Part shown: in pieces, positions 34,917 through 45,202 of the stretch
Layout: the number at the start of each line of letters is the position of its first letter
Position numbering within the stretch: position 1 is the stretch's first letter
DNA from: Bacillus sp. PK3_68
GTDB lineage: Bacteria; Bacillota; Bacilli; Bacillales; Domibacillaceae
Assembly: GCF_003600835.1 (NCBI RefSeq)
Contig: NZ_NQYC01000001.1
Coordinates: forward strand, 930,001 to 994,000
DNA length: 64,000 nt
Direction of reading: 5' to 3'
Program-made: the position numbers and the translations under genes
Notes under the pieces: model-generated
The model's input: only the letters and a program-made list of their open reading frames with translations
Database searches by the model: none
What the model was told of the DNA's origin: nothing

Positions 34917-35144
34917 TTACTCATCATTAGAGTTACTAATCTCGTCGAGTTTCCTGTTCAATAACTTAACAACCTGGTCTTTCGGATCCCAGCAATTAAA
35001 TTGATAACGGGGTTTTGTTTCATACTGCAGCCGAGCACAATAATACCGCATGCCTTTTTCTGCTTTCACTGGCTGAAAGTGACGGCAAGTAGCACAAGCA
35101 TGAAAATGGTTAACAATCGCTTTTTTACGGTCGCTCAAGTTCAA
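34917..35144 (-). CDS. Small cysteine-rich hypothetical protein
   Basis: Seventy-five-aa protein with a CxxC pair (HACATCRHF) and two further cysteines (YYCARLQY, FNCWDPKD) that could together hold a zinc ion. The acidic tail is KLDEISNSNDE. The start is uncertain. TTG 35144 has a GGGAG box 10 nt upstream and still lies inside the last codons of dynA. The frame is open up to 35183 (ATG without SD). The overlap with the dynA end suggests translational coupling. I do not recognise a named family. Confidence 0.65.
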   Translation of the reverse strand: MNLSDRKKAIVNHFHACATCRHFQPVKAEKGMRYYCARLQYETKPRYQFNCWDPKDQVVKLLNRKLDEISNSNDE

Positions 35145-38100
35145 CGAGTGTATGCTCCCATTCCTCAATATTTTCAGCTGCATTCAATACTTGCAGCCAA
35201 GCAGTGAATTGCTCTTCAACATCAGAAGCTGCTGTTTCCTTCATGATATCCATACCTTCCACCGCTTCTTCCAGCGCCCATTTGCTTAATTTTTCTTTTT
35301 CTGCTGCCAAATAGCTATCAGCAAGCTCTGACAAACGGTTATGAAGAGCTTCCTGCATCAGCTGCTTTTCATTTTTCTCAAAGAAAGACTTCGCATTTTT
35401 GAATAGAGACAAAGCATCGCCAAATGCTTCAGGCGCCATTTCCTGAAAAGCAGCAGGAAATTCAGGTGTTTCCTTTGACGGCCACTCCATCGCTGAAAAT
35501 TGTAGTTGCGGCTGGATTGATTGGCAATGCAGCTTCAGCGCTTCATACTTCTCTGCGAGCAGCTTGTGAGCCTGCTTTTCAGAACGCAGGCTGGTTGCCC
35601 GCATCTCCTGGGCTAAATCATAGCCAACAGCCTCGAGCAGCTCTTTCATCGCCTCGCTTAGCGCCGGTTTAATCGGACGGCTGCCATTTAGGGATGCCGG
35701 ATTAAACGACTCTTTAAAGAAATCAGAGAAGCGATAGAAGACACGCTGTTTTAAATAAAACACGAGTTCATCCATTTCCTGTATCATACGCTTTTTAATG
35801 ACTTGAGCTGTTTCATTTTTTATATAGCTGCTAATTTCATTCAACTGGCTTTCGAGCTCTTCTTTTTTCTGCTCCCGGTTTTCACGGTTTTCTTTAGCTG
35901 TTGCGATTAACTGACGAAGCTGTTCCAATCCACGATTCCATTCGGCTTCTGCAGACTGGATCGCCATTTCTGCCAAGTCACCTTCCAGAAATTGCTGGAA
36001 CTCTTGTTTGAACGGGCGCAAATTCGAATAAGGATGATCAAGTTCTCCCCGTTCAATTTCCTGGATCGCCTGCAGACTGGACACACCGTGGATGCGAGGA
36101 AAACGAATGCCATATTGAAGCAGCTGCTCTTTCACATAATTGATGACATCCTCTACTTCTTCATCGCTGCTCGCTAAGTCGATGGCATTTACAATAAAGA
36201 ACATTTTATCAAGCTCAAAGGCGTCTTTTACACGCCCAAGCTGAATAAGAAATTCTCTGTCAGCTTTTGAGAAAGCATGGTTATAATACGTTACAAACAA
36301 AATGGCATCTGAGTTTTTAATATACTCAAAGGCTACCCCTGTATGGCGGGCATTGATAGAATCAGCCCCTGGGGTATCGACAAGGGTAACTCCTTGGCGC
36401 GTAAACTCACAATCATAGTATAAGTCAATAGACTCGACGAAGCAGCTTTGCTTTTCATTAGCGACAAATCCCTGGAAAGCAGGAAGGTCTACAGAAAGCG
36501 TTTGACCAAGGTGGTCTTTGTATTCTTTATATCCTTCATAGAAAGCGTTCAAGAAAGATAAGTGAATGTTTTCCCGACCTTCTCCCCCATTATTTTGTAA
36601 CACCCCTGGGATAGCTTTATATGCGTCATCAAGCGACTGTACGGACTGATTGAAAAATTGTAGTGATTGCTGTAAATCAATCAACATCTGCTTTTCTGTT
36701 TTTAAATGAACAGCCGCTGTACGATGCCGATTTTTCTCATCCGGCGGGTGGATACGGTTAACAGCCGCTGTTGTTGGATTTGGTGAAACCGGCAATACTT
36801 TTTCACCGAGCATGGCATTAGCAAATGAAGATTTACCGGCACTGAACGCACCGAATAACGCAATCGTATATTTTCGTTGCTCTAGACGGTCAGCTTTTTG
36901 TTTGAGTCCATCGATAAAACGTTGGAATCCAGGTATACCAGCAAGCTGGCCGCTCATTTTCTTCAATCGTTCAGCTGTCTTTCCTACAGTAGCAGCCGGT
37001 TTTTCAACAGGCGCTGAAACATTTTCTTTTATCTCTGGTTTCTTTTCAGCAGGCGCCGCAGTAAGCTCAACTGCTAAATCTTCATTAAAAACAGTTACTT
37101 TATTCTGCTGCTCAGCCCATTGATGAACGAACGCTTCATATTGTGCAGGTAGGCTTAATGGCTCCTCTGCTAACAGGCGACGAATCGCCTTCTGTCTATT
37201 ATCCACTGCTGCTTCTAAGCTGGCTAACTGCTGGATGGCTTCAAGCTTCTCATGCCAAGTAGACCATCTGGCTTGCAACTCCTGCCTCTCCGCTGCAAAA
37301 CGCGTTTCCATACGAGCCGCTGCTTTTTCTTTTATTTCCTCGGTTAAGCTACGTGCATTTTTTTTCAACTGGCTGGCAAGATCGTCCGTATACGTAAGAA
37401 CATAATCACCAGTAGCTCTTGCCCCCGGTTTGACCGTATTAGAAATGAGCTGTTCGTCCACTGATACAGCCAGCTCCTCTGCTTCAAGCTGCAATTCATC
37501 ATCATTGAGCCCACTTGATTTAAGCCAGCTGCCTAATTGCTGGCGCAAATGCCATTCAAGCTGCGTTTCTGCTTTCTCCTTGAGATCGGAGAGAAAGCGT
37601 TCCAGTCTTCGTTGGCGTTCTTCTTCCGTTTTCTTTTTGCTGAACAGCATTCCCACTTTAAAACCAGGCTGTACGGCTTCTAAAAACTCTCTGGCTAACT
37701 CGCGTGTAGAAGCAGGCATTAAATATGCGTTTTGCAGTACTTTCTCCCGCTCTTCTTCCCATTGGCGAACAAGTGCTTTAGCATCACGACTATCAAGCTG
37801 CTCTTTGGCCTGCTGCTCTTTCTCAACGATCTCTGTTTCGTCCCACTGATCACCAAGCACATTTAAGAGCTGCTCCTTTTTTTCAGCCTGCGCTTCTTTC
37901 AGCCAGGCAAGATGTTCGCTGACAAGACGATTCATCATTGTTTCAGCTGATCGGAGGGCAAGCTTTTCCCTGTCAGTCATGCTTTCTTGAATCAGATCCT
38001 TCACTTCCTGAAAGTCATTGCCCGGCAGGGAACGTTCTCTTAAACTCGTAAAGAAAAATTTCTCCGGTTTTACTCCCCAAGCAGCAAAGGATGTGTATAC

Positions 38101-38766
38101 GGATTGCTTAAACTCTTCGAACGAGAGCTCTTCTTCCCGGTGCTTATCAATCTGATTAATGATCAGGTAAAGCTTAACCCCATGTGCAAGCAGCTCTTTC
38201 GTATAAATAAAGTTCAGTTCTGACTGCACATGATTGTAATCCATTACGTAGAACACCATGTCTGCGAGGTGAAGGGCTGATTCTGTTGAAATGCGATGGG
38301 CATCATCGGTAGAGTCAACACCTGGCGTATCCATTACAGTGACTTCAGCCGGCAGATTAGATCCGCTATGACCGATTTCAATCGCTTCTACTTCCTCTCC
38401 ATTTTTGCAAAATTCTTTCACTCTATCAAAGTTGTACGGCGCCTTAAAAAGCAACGGCTGTTTTTCCTTATAATAAACTTTGGCAAAGTCCTCGGGAGCA
38501 TGGTGAATTTTCACGAGGTTAGCGCTTGTCGGGATAGGGCTTGACGGCAGCAAGTTCTCACCAGTCAACTCATTAATCATCGTTGACTTACCTGCTGAAA
38601 AGTGGCCGCAAAAAGCCACGATAAATTCTTCGTCATGCAGTTTTTTTAAAAATAATTTGGCTTTTCCGGCCCGCTCCTCATCCCCGGCCTGTTGAAAAAT
38701 CTCAAAAAGACCGACGGTTTTAGAAATCACTTGGGGCATTGATTGCTGGATAGTTGCTACTGACAT
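35125..38766 (-). CDS. dynA: Double dynamin-like GTPase DynA (YpbR)
   Basis: Membrane-remodelling GTPase of 1213 aa formed by two fused dynamin units. Each unit has a GTPase domain: P-loops CGHFSAGKSTMIN (~65) and FGAFSAGKSSFAN (~670), switch motifs DTPGVDSTDD and DTPGADSINARHTG, and G4 motifs LIINQIDKHRE and FFIVNAIDLAS. Each is followed by long helical stalks rich in Glu/Lys/Gln. In B. subtilis DynA fuses membranes, protects against phages and pore-forming agents and assists division. The family length (about 1190 aa) fits. I start at ATG 38766 (AAGGAG SD). The ORF extends 27 codons upstream without a site. The end overlaps the next small gene. Confidence 0.93.
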   Translation of the reverse strand: MSVATIQQSMPQVISKTVGLFEIFQQAGDEERAGKAKLFLKKLHDEEFIVAFCGHFSAGKSTMINELTGENLLPSSPIPTSANLVKIHHAPEDFAKVYYKEKQPLLFKAPYNFDRVKEFCKNGEEVEAIEIGHSGSNLPAEVTVMDTPGVDSTDDAHRISTESALHLADMVFYVMDYNHVQSELNFIYTKELLAHGVKLYLIINQIDKHREEELSFEEFKQSVYTSFAAWGVKPEKFFFTSLRERSLPGNDFQEVKDLIQESMTDREKLALRSAETMMNRLVSEHLAWLKEAQAEKKEQLLNVLGDQWDETEIVEKEQQAKEQLDSRDAKALVRQWEEEREKVLQNAYLMPASTRELAREFLEAVQPGFKVGMLFSKKKTEEERQRRLERFLSDLKEKAETQLEWHLRQQLGSWLKSSGLNDDELQLEAEELAVSVDEQLISNTVKPGARATGDYVLTYTDDLASQLKKNARSLTEEIKEKAAARMETRFAAERQELQARWSTWHEKLEAIQQLASLEAAVDNRQKAIRRLLAEEPLSLPAQYEAFVHQWAEQQNKVTVFNEDLAVELTAAPAEKKPEIKENVSAPVEKPAATVGKTAERLKKMSGQLAGIPGFQRFIDGLKQKADRLEQRKYTIALFGAFSAGKSSFANAMLGEKVLPVSPNPTTAAVNRIHPPDEKNRHRTAAVHLKTEKQMLIDLQQSLQFFNQSVQSLDDAYKAIPGVLQNNGGEGRENIHLSFLNAFYEGYKEYKDHLGQTLSVDLPAFQGFVANEKQSCFVESIDLYYDCEFTRQGVTLVDTPGADSINARHTGVAFEYIKNSDAILFVTYYNHAFSKADREFLIQLGRVKDAFELDKMFFIVNAIDLASSDEEVEDVINYVKEQLLQYGIRFPRIHGVSSLQAIQEIERGELDHPYSNLRPFKQEFQQFLEGDLAEMAIQSAEAEWNRGLEQLRQLIATAKENRENREQKKEELESQLNEISSYIKNETAQVIKKRMIQEMDELVFYLKQRVFYRFSDFFKESFNPASLNGSRPIKPALSEAMKELLEAVGYDLAQEMRATSLRSEKQAHKLLAEKYEALKLHCQSIQPQLQFSAMEWPSKETPEFPAAFQEMAPEAFGDALSLFKNAKSFFEKNEKQLMQEALHNRLSELADSYLAAEKEKLSKWALEEAVEGMDIMKETAASDVEEQFTAWLQVLNAAENIEEWEHTLVELERP

Positions 38767-38850
38767 TCTGTTAAATCTCCTTATATTAAGTTTCTCAGCT
38801 ATTTGCAAGTTTCTTTTATTGTAAACGATTTTCGTCAACTTTCCCATACG

Positions 38851-38880
38851 AAAAAAAAGAAGGCCTCGATAGCCTTCTTC
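38851..38880 (-). terminator. Terminator before dynA
   Basis: GAAGGC/GCCTTC stem with eight T on the minus strand. It ends transcription from the tiny ORF at 38.9 kb before dynA. Confidence 0.7.
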
Positions 38881-38902
38881 TAGTTTATTATTTAATTTAT
38901 AA

Positions 38903-39001
38903 TCAATTGTGCGGTGCTTGTGGTTTGCCGACGTGGCCGACTACATATTTCATTACGCCTCCATATATCACAACTGTCGCCGTTACAAACATCCAAACCA
39001 T
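38903..39001 (-). CDS. Predicted 32-aa single-pass membrane peptide
   Basis: Too short for standard gene callers. It begins MVWMFVTATVVIYGGVMKYV and ends GHVGKPQAPHN. A hydrophobic helix of about 16 residues is followed by a short polar tail. AAAGGA lies about 11 nt before the ATG, and a good terminator follows within 50 nt, which supports a separate transcript. Function unknown; similar peptides in Bacillus often modulate a membrane protein. Confidence 0.5.
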   Translation of the reverse strand: MVWMFVTATVVIYGGVMKYVVGHVGKPQAPHN

Positions 39002-39428
39002 GAAAAGCACCGTCCTTTTGATTAATATTTTTTCACAAGTTGAGAATAATTTTCATCTTCAATTACATCTTAGCATGGCCGATAATGATTTTCAATTATA
39101 TTTTTATTTTTTTCTGTTTTTTAATTTTGTATACTCTCTATCGATTTCTATTTCGCTAATCAAAGTGCATGAAATCAGAGAAATTGCTTCTCATTCAGCG
39201 AGCCTTCTAGTGTGAATTTGCCCTTTAGTCGCTTCGCTTTCTCAGAAGTTGAATGACATCCTTGCATTCCCTCATACAAGGTCATGCGAGTGCATGACGG
39301 AAGGACTTTCACAACCTCCGTTCCAATTAATCATATAACATCCACACGGACCTTTATTGAAAAAAGCTGGCGCTAGATCCTATTATTTGACCAATACTCT
39401 CATCACCTGCAATGATTAAAAGGGCTGA
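39002..39428. other. Intergenic stretch, nothing firmly supported
   Basis: About 430 nt between the tiny membrane ORF and the Mrr-type gene remnant. It contains an AT-rich part and a more balanced part (39230-39330) with a short inverted repeat (GTCATGC...GCATGAC, 39281-39297). No reading frame with an SD or family match was found. Confidence 0.5.
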
Positions 39429-39910
39429 CTATACGTACGTTGGGATAACCGCTTTTACTTCTTGCTCAGTACTTTCCAACCACATTTCTACGAGCTTCAT
39501 TCCGTCAATCAGCTCAATACTTATCCCCTCCGCGTATTCTTTGGCGGCCTTGGTAAAAGAACCGATATTGATTACATATCCCCCTTTGGCTCCTTGCTTG
39601 ATCATGTTGGAATGGAGTATGGCAATGGCTTCATATCCTATATCCTCCTTGCAACATTTAACTTGCCCTAAAAATAATCCTTCCTTGATCGTGTGTTCAA
39701 AGTCAACCCCAAAATCTCCGTTTGGGGGAGATACCCAGGTCGTGCCCCTCTTGTTTTTTCGATTGCCTCCGCCACAAATAACTCAAAAGCTAACGGATCT
39801 TCCCTAATGAAAGCAGCTGAATAGTTTTCAGGCTGATCTTTATGTTCTTTTTTAAATCTTAAATAAAGACCCATTGCCAGCGTTTGTTTGATCTGTTTAC
39901 TCATGTCCAT
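39429..39910 (-). pseudogene. Mrr-type restriction endonuclease-like gene with a -1 frameshift
   Basis: The first frame (MDMSKQIKQTLAMGLYLRFKKEHKDQ... to FVAEAIEKTRGA) runs into unrelated sequence and stops at 39668. The second frame continues as GTTWVSPPNGDFGVDFEHTIKEG and LFLGQVKCCKEDIGYEAI, and ends ...KAVIPTYV at 39429. Together they give one protein of about 160 aa with an Mrr_cat-like nuclease core: Asp in GDFGVD and Gln/Lys in GQVK. The joint needs one extra C in the C4 run at 39745-39748 (plus strand), turning RGA into RGGTTW. No SD precedes ATG 39910, but a tiny ORF ends 11 nt upstream, so coupling is possible. No partner methylase gene is present, as is normal for Mrr-type, modification-dependent enzymes. 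Confidence 0.7.
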
Positions 39911-39921
39911 TTGATGGGCAA

Positions 39922-40017
39922 TCAGGGCTGTTTGATAAGTATTTTTCTTTTTGTTATGTGAAAATGAAGAAATGCAACGATTAAAATTAGGCCCGCTATT
40001 ACTTCAATAAGCAACAA
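39922..40017 (-). CDS. Predicted 31-aa membrane peptide upstream of the Mrr-type gene
   Basis: Begins LLIEVIAGLILIVAFLHFH after a TTG start and ends in the basic tail ITKRKILIKQP. A perfect AAGGAGG sits 7 nt before the TTG, which is the strongest evidence for translation. A single helix and positive C-terminus give an inside-tail membrane peptide, a shape seen in small type I toxins and regulatory peptides. It ends 11 nt before the Mrr-type ATG, which lacks an SD of its own. Confidence 0.55.
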   Translation of the reverse strand: MLLIEVIAGLILIVAFLHFHITKRKILIKQP

Positions 40018-40117
40018 ACATAATCCCTCCTTAGGTCATAGTTGTCGGCATTATGTTCAATAAATATTCACTAATCATGATTTAAAAACAAGGCTCTGTT
40101 ATACTTGAATGTTGATT

Positions 40118-40250
40118 TTAACTGCAGGCGGACGCTTTCCGCAGGCGGTCCGTGAGTCTCCTCGTTGTATGCACTCCTGCGGGGTCTCGCCAGGAAGCTC
40201 TTTTGCCGCTGGAGCCACCGCCTTCCGTTGCGATCAACGGTGGAAAAACA
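40118..40250. repeat. Dispersed Bacillaceae intergenic repeat (bcr-like)
   Basis: GC-rich block with the familiar pattern GGACGCTTTCCGC (40129-40141) ... TCTCCTCGTTG ... CTCCTGCGGGGTCTCGCC ... GCCTTCCGTTGCGATCAAC. I recognise this consensus as a repeat scattered between genes in many Bacillus genomes. It forms imperfect stem structures and codes for no protein. Only one copy is in this window. Confidence 0.65.
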
Positions 40251-40442
40251 ACATTTATCTTTAACAGATCCAAAAACAAAAAGACAAAAAATGAGTACCC
40301 ATTAAGGTACTCAAGTAGAAATCTCTGTAGCATTCTCTTTGTTACATTCATTCGCTCTTTCACTTATGCTTATCCGACCATGACAAGCTTATGGCTGTTT
40401 CGTGTAACAGCGTGCTGAAAAGGCTCTTTCTATTGAGTGATC

Positions 40443-40650
40443 GTTATGGCCTGACATCAGAGACAATCAACTGTTGTTTCTTATTATTCTCACTGTAAGC
40501 AGCAGTTACTTTATCCCATCCGCCACCATGTCGATACTTTTTCAGTCCTGATATATAACTGATTTTGAAATTCTTATTCCTTGATCACCCATGACATTCG
40601 AAATTCTTACGAATCTACCTTTCTGCATTCTATACACCGCTGCTTGATCA
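40443..40650 (-). pseudogene. Possible gene remnant, frameshifted
   Basis: Minus-strand reading gives DQAAVYRMQKGRFVRISNV and then GDQGIRISKSVIYQ before a stop. A second frame resumes with GLKKYRHGGGWDKVTAAYSEN and ends KKQQLIVSDVRP at 40443. The pieces look like the C-terminal end of a lost gene because both are protein-like and adjacent. There is no start region upstream: the pbuX terminator begins at once. I do not know the family. A chance reading cannot be excluded. Confidence 0.3.
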
Positions 40651-40657
40651 GTTAAAA

Positions 40658-40702
40658 AACGCCCCTTCCATTACTTTACTAAAAAGTAATGGAAGGGGCG
40701 TT
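40658..40702 (-). terminator. Terminator of xpt-pbuX
   Basis: Perfect 20-bp stem (AACGCCCCTTCCATTACTTT and complement) with a 5-nt loop and T6 on the minus strand. Confidence 0.92.
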
Positions 40703-40756
40703 ACGATGTTTTAAACCCTTGGTGATGAAAAAGAATCTTGCTGAATGTACACGATA

Positions 40757-42657
<1,901 letters not shown>

Positions 42658-42682
42658 TCAACTTTTTCGATCATTTGGACAG

Positions 42683-42850
42683 AAAAAACCCCAAAGATCA
42701 TGTCATTCCTCAATTATTGAGTGAAGCAATGCCCTTTGGGGTTTGAGAAGACAGCAAGAAAGACTGCCCTTCCACTGCTCACTCATAGTCAAATGATTTA
42801 CGGTCATCCGGTAGAAACTTGCAGGCCATATTCCTGCGATTATATGAGCG
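42683..42850 (-). promoter_or_regulatory. Guanine riboswitch (purine aptamer plus terminator) of xpt-pbuX
   Basis: Aptamer at about 42779-42849, minus strand: CTCATATAATCGC, AATATGGCC, GCAAGTTTCTACCGG, GACCGTAAAT and TTTGACTATGAG follow the three-way-junction consensus. The specificity base is C in GACTAT, so guanine (or hypoxanthine) and not adenine. Expression platform: stem ACCCCAAAG/CTTTGGGGT followed by T6 at 42683-42745. Ligand binding should stabilise this terminator and shut the operon off. Confidence 0.95.
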
Positions 42851-42997
42851 AATGTTGCATTTAATTGTATTCTAATTATATCAGCATAAAAAAGAATTTC
42901 AATGCTATTTACGAACATTTTTGATTTTTTCTTCTCTATTATTCGCAACTTTCAAACAAAATAGCAAACAACAACGAATTAGCTCCCATAATTATCC

Positions 42998-43834
42998 TTA
43001 TTTTTTGATTGGATGATTTAGGGCTTGTCCCGGATGGAACGGAAAGTCATCATCCGGCTCTTCCTCTCTCTTTGCCCATTTAGAAATAAGAAGGAAAAGA
43101 GCAATGCCATAAGAGGCTAGCTGGATTCCTTTTAACATCCCTCCGGCTAGCTGTTGATCTTGAAGAGCTGTTAAATTAGGTAACAGCTGTTGGCCTTGCG
43201 TATATACAGTATAGAAAGGACTATCAGCAACCAGCAAAAAAATTCCGATCGGCAGCAACAGCAAAGAAGCGACAAACACATACATCACCCGTATAGATTC
43301 AGATAGACGGTTAATCTCGGGCAAAGGCGAAATTATGGTCCACCACATTAAAAAAGCAGCTCCTAGCATAACCACCTGAGTGATTCCTAAAAGAATCGCA
43401 TGTTTTTGTAAAAAATTAAAAATTGCCGGAGCCAGATAAGCAGACAGCAGCAAATTAAATAATAAGGCCGTTACCCATGGATGAGTAAACACCTTTAACG
43501 CAAATCTCATCCGATAAGACCAGAAGAAAGACCGCAACCATTCTTTCGGCAGGCCTAAAACAAAAAGCGGCGGCACGACAAATAACATAACCATTATTTC
43601 GACAACATGGGCACTGAATAAGTCCTCTGCCGCAATGGCAGCAAACGGACTGCCCACAAAGAGATAAAACAAAATCAAGGCTGAATAAAAATAAAATCGC
43701 TGCATCCGTTTAAAGGTATATTTGCTAGAAGAAGCTAACCTTGCATACAGAAAAGACAACAATCCTAAGACAACAAGGTAGCCGACTCCCCATAGCTGAA
43801 ACCAATTAGCATCAGAAACAACTTTTCCGATCAC
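42998..43834 (-). CDS. ctaG: CtaG-type cytochrome c oxidase assembly factor
   Basis: Membrane protein of 278 aa with about seven helices of the Caa3_CtaG family, needed for formation of active caa3 oxidase in Bacillus. Recognisable segments are FYFYSALILFYLFVGSPFAAIAAEDLFSAHVVEIMVMLFVVPPLFVLGLP and LMWWTIISPLPEINRLSE. The His in FSAHVVE lies at the expected metal or haem-side position. In B. subtilis ctaG sits in the ctaCDEFG cluster; here it stands alone, so it may be a second paralogue. The C-terminal tail EEEPDDDFPFHPGQALNH is acidic and cytoplasmic. Confidence 0.82.
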   Translation of the reverse strand: MIGKVVSDANWFQLWGVGYLVVLGLLSFLYARLASSSKYTFKRMQRFYFYSALILFYLFVGSPFAAIAAEDLFSAHVVEIMVMLFVVPPLFVLGLPKEWLRSFFWSYRMRFALKVFTHPWVTALLFNLLLSAYLAPAIFNFLQKHAILLGITQVVMLGAAFLMWWTIISPLPEINRLSESIRVMYVFVASLLLLPIGIFLLVADSPFYTVYTQGQQLLPNLTALQDQQLAGGMLKGIQLASYGIALFLLISKWAKREEEPDDDFPFHPGQALNHPIKK

Positions 43835-43962
43835 TTGATTGTCCTCCCATTATAAAAAATAATGAAAACAAGCTAACTTATCTATATTTCCTCTATCTTA
43901 ACAAAGATTCACATCTTTTCCAGACCTTCTCCTGAAATGCTTCCGTCATGCTGCTCGCTTAT

Positions 43963-45105
43963 TTAATCATTTTTTCTTGGCGGACGTTTCCCCCAATATT
44001 GATAATAATCCGTTCGGATAAATCCATTGAACAGCTTCCGCTTTTTTGTCGCCTTCTTACCATAAAATTCCTCAAATCCTTCATGCGACGTTAACATATA
44101 CACTGACCACGTATCATAACTAGCGAACGCTTGACCCATTTCCCGGTACATTGCTTCTACTTCCGGCCGGTCTCCGAGACGCTCACCATAAGGGGGATTT
44201 CCAACGATCACTCCGTACTCTTTTGATGAGGAGAAATCTTTTACATTCATTTGCTTAAATTGGATCAAATCGGCAAGTCCTGCTTCAAACGCATTTTTTT
44301 GAGCCACTTCCACCATTCGGTGATCAATATCTGAGCCTCTAATATCAAGTGGCTGATCGTAGTTTGCTACATCCTCGGCCTCAATTCTGGCATTCTCCCA
44401 CACATCGTCGCCCATCCAATGCCAGTCTTCAGAAATAAATTCCCGGTTAAAGCCCGGAGCGATATTCTGGCCAATTAAAGCCGCCTCTATCGGAATGGTT
44501 CCTGAGCCGCAAAACGGATCGACAAACGGCCGATCAGGCTGCCAGTTCGTTAACTGAATCAGAGCAGCTGCTAGCGTTTCCTTTAATGGGGCACCTCCCT
44601 GGGCAATTCGGTATCCCCTTTTATGCAGGCCAGCTCCACTCGTATCAATCGTTAATGTTGCTTTATCTTTTAACAAAGATACTTCGATTTTGAACAAAGG
44701 CCCTGTCTCCTGCAGCCATGTTTGGATTTTATACTTACTTCTCAACCGTTCAACGATTGCTTTTTTGACAATGGCTTGGCAATCAGAAACACTGAATAAA
44801 GTCGATTTCACAGACTTCCCCTGTACCGGAAACTCTGCTTCTTTTGGTAAATATTGTTCCCACGGCAAAGCCTTCGTTGCTTCAAACAGCTGGTCAAACG
44901 TAGTTGCTTTGAATTCACCAACAATAATTTTCAAGCGGTCTGCCGTTCGCAGCCACATATTACAGCGGGCAATAGCTGATTCGTCTCCTTGGAAAATTAC
45001 TTTTCCATTCTCTGTCCGGCACTCATAGCCAAGATTTTTCACTTCGTTTGCTACAACTGATTCCAGACCCATTGCCGCTGTAGCCATTAATGTATAGGTT
45101 GACAT
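43963..45105 (-). CDS. ypsC: THUMP-domain RNA methyltransferase YpsC (RlmL type)
   Basis: SAM-dependent N2-guanine-type methyltransferase of 380 aa, related to the N-terminal part of E. coli RlmL (23S rRNA G2445). A ferredoxin-like/THUMP region occupies ~1-155 (MATAAMGLESVVANEVKNLGYE, KAIVERLRSKYKIQ). The catalytic Rossmann domain follows, with PFVDPFCGSGTIPIEAALIGQNIAPG as motif I, GSDIDHRMVEVAQKNA, and the NPPYGERLGD motif IV characteristic of amino-group methylation. ATG 45105 has an AGGTGA SD. It lies directly downstream of rnpB on the same strand, as in B. subtilis. Confidence 0.9.
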   Translation of the reverse strand: MSTYTLMATAAMGLESVVANEVKNLGYECRTENGKVIFQGDESAIARCNMWLRTADRLKIIVGEFKATTFDQLFEATKALPWEQYLPKEAEFPVQGKSVKSTLFSVSDCQAIVKKAIVERLRSKYKIQTWLQETGPLFKIEVSLLKDKATLTIDTSGAGLHKRGYRIAQGGAPLKETLAAALIQLTNWQPDRPFVDPFCGSGTIPIEAALIGQNIAPGFNREFISEDWHWMGDDVWENARIEAEDVANYDQPLDIRGSDIDHRMVEVAQKNAFEAGLADLIQFKQMNVKDFSSSKEYGVIVGNPPYGERLGDRPEVEAMYREMGQAFASYDTWSVYMLTSHEGFEEFYGKKATKKRKLFNGFIRTDYYQYWGKRPPRKND

Positions 45106-45166
45106 CTAATCACCTGCACTTATAGAGTTATGTATTGATTGCAAGAAAATATCCATATAGAACAAA

Positions 45167-45187
45167 AGCTCTCCATAAAGGAGAGCT
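45167..45187 (-). terminator. Terminator of rnpB
   Basis: Eight-bp stem AGCTCTCC/GGAGAGCT, ATAAA loop and TTTTGTTCT on the minus strand. Confidence 0.8.
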
Positions 45188-45202
45188 TGTGAAATTATAT
45201 CC

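Noticed and set aside
40152-40418. 88-aa ORF over the intergenic repeat
   Set aside because: Created by the GC-rich repeat; no SD and no protein-like composition.
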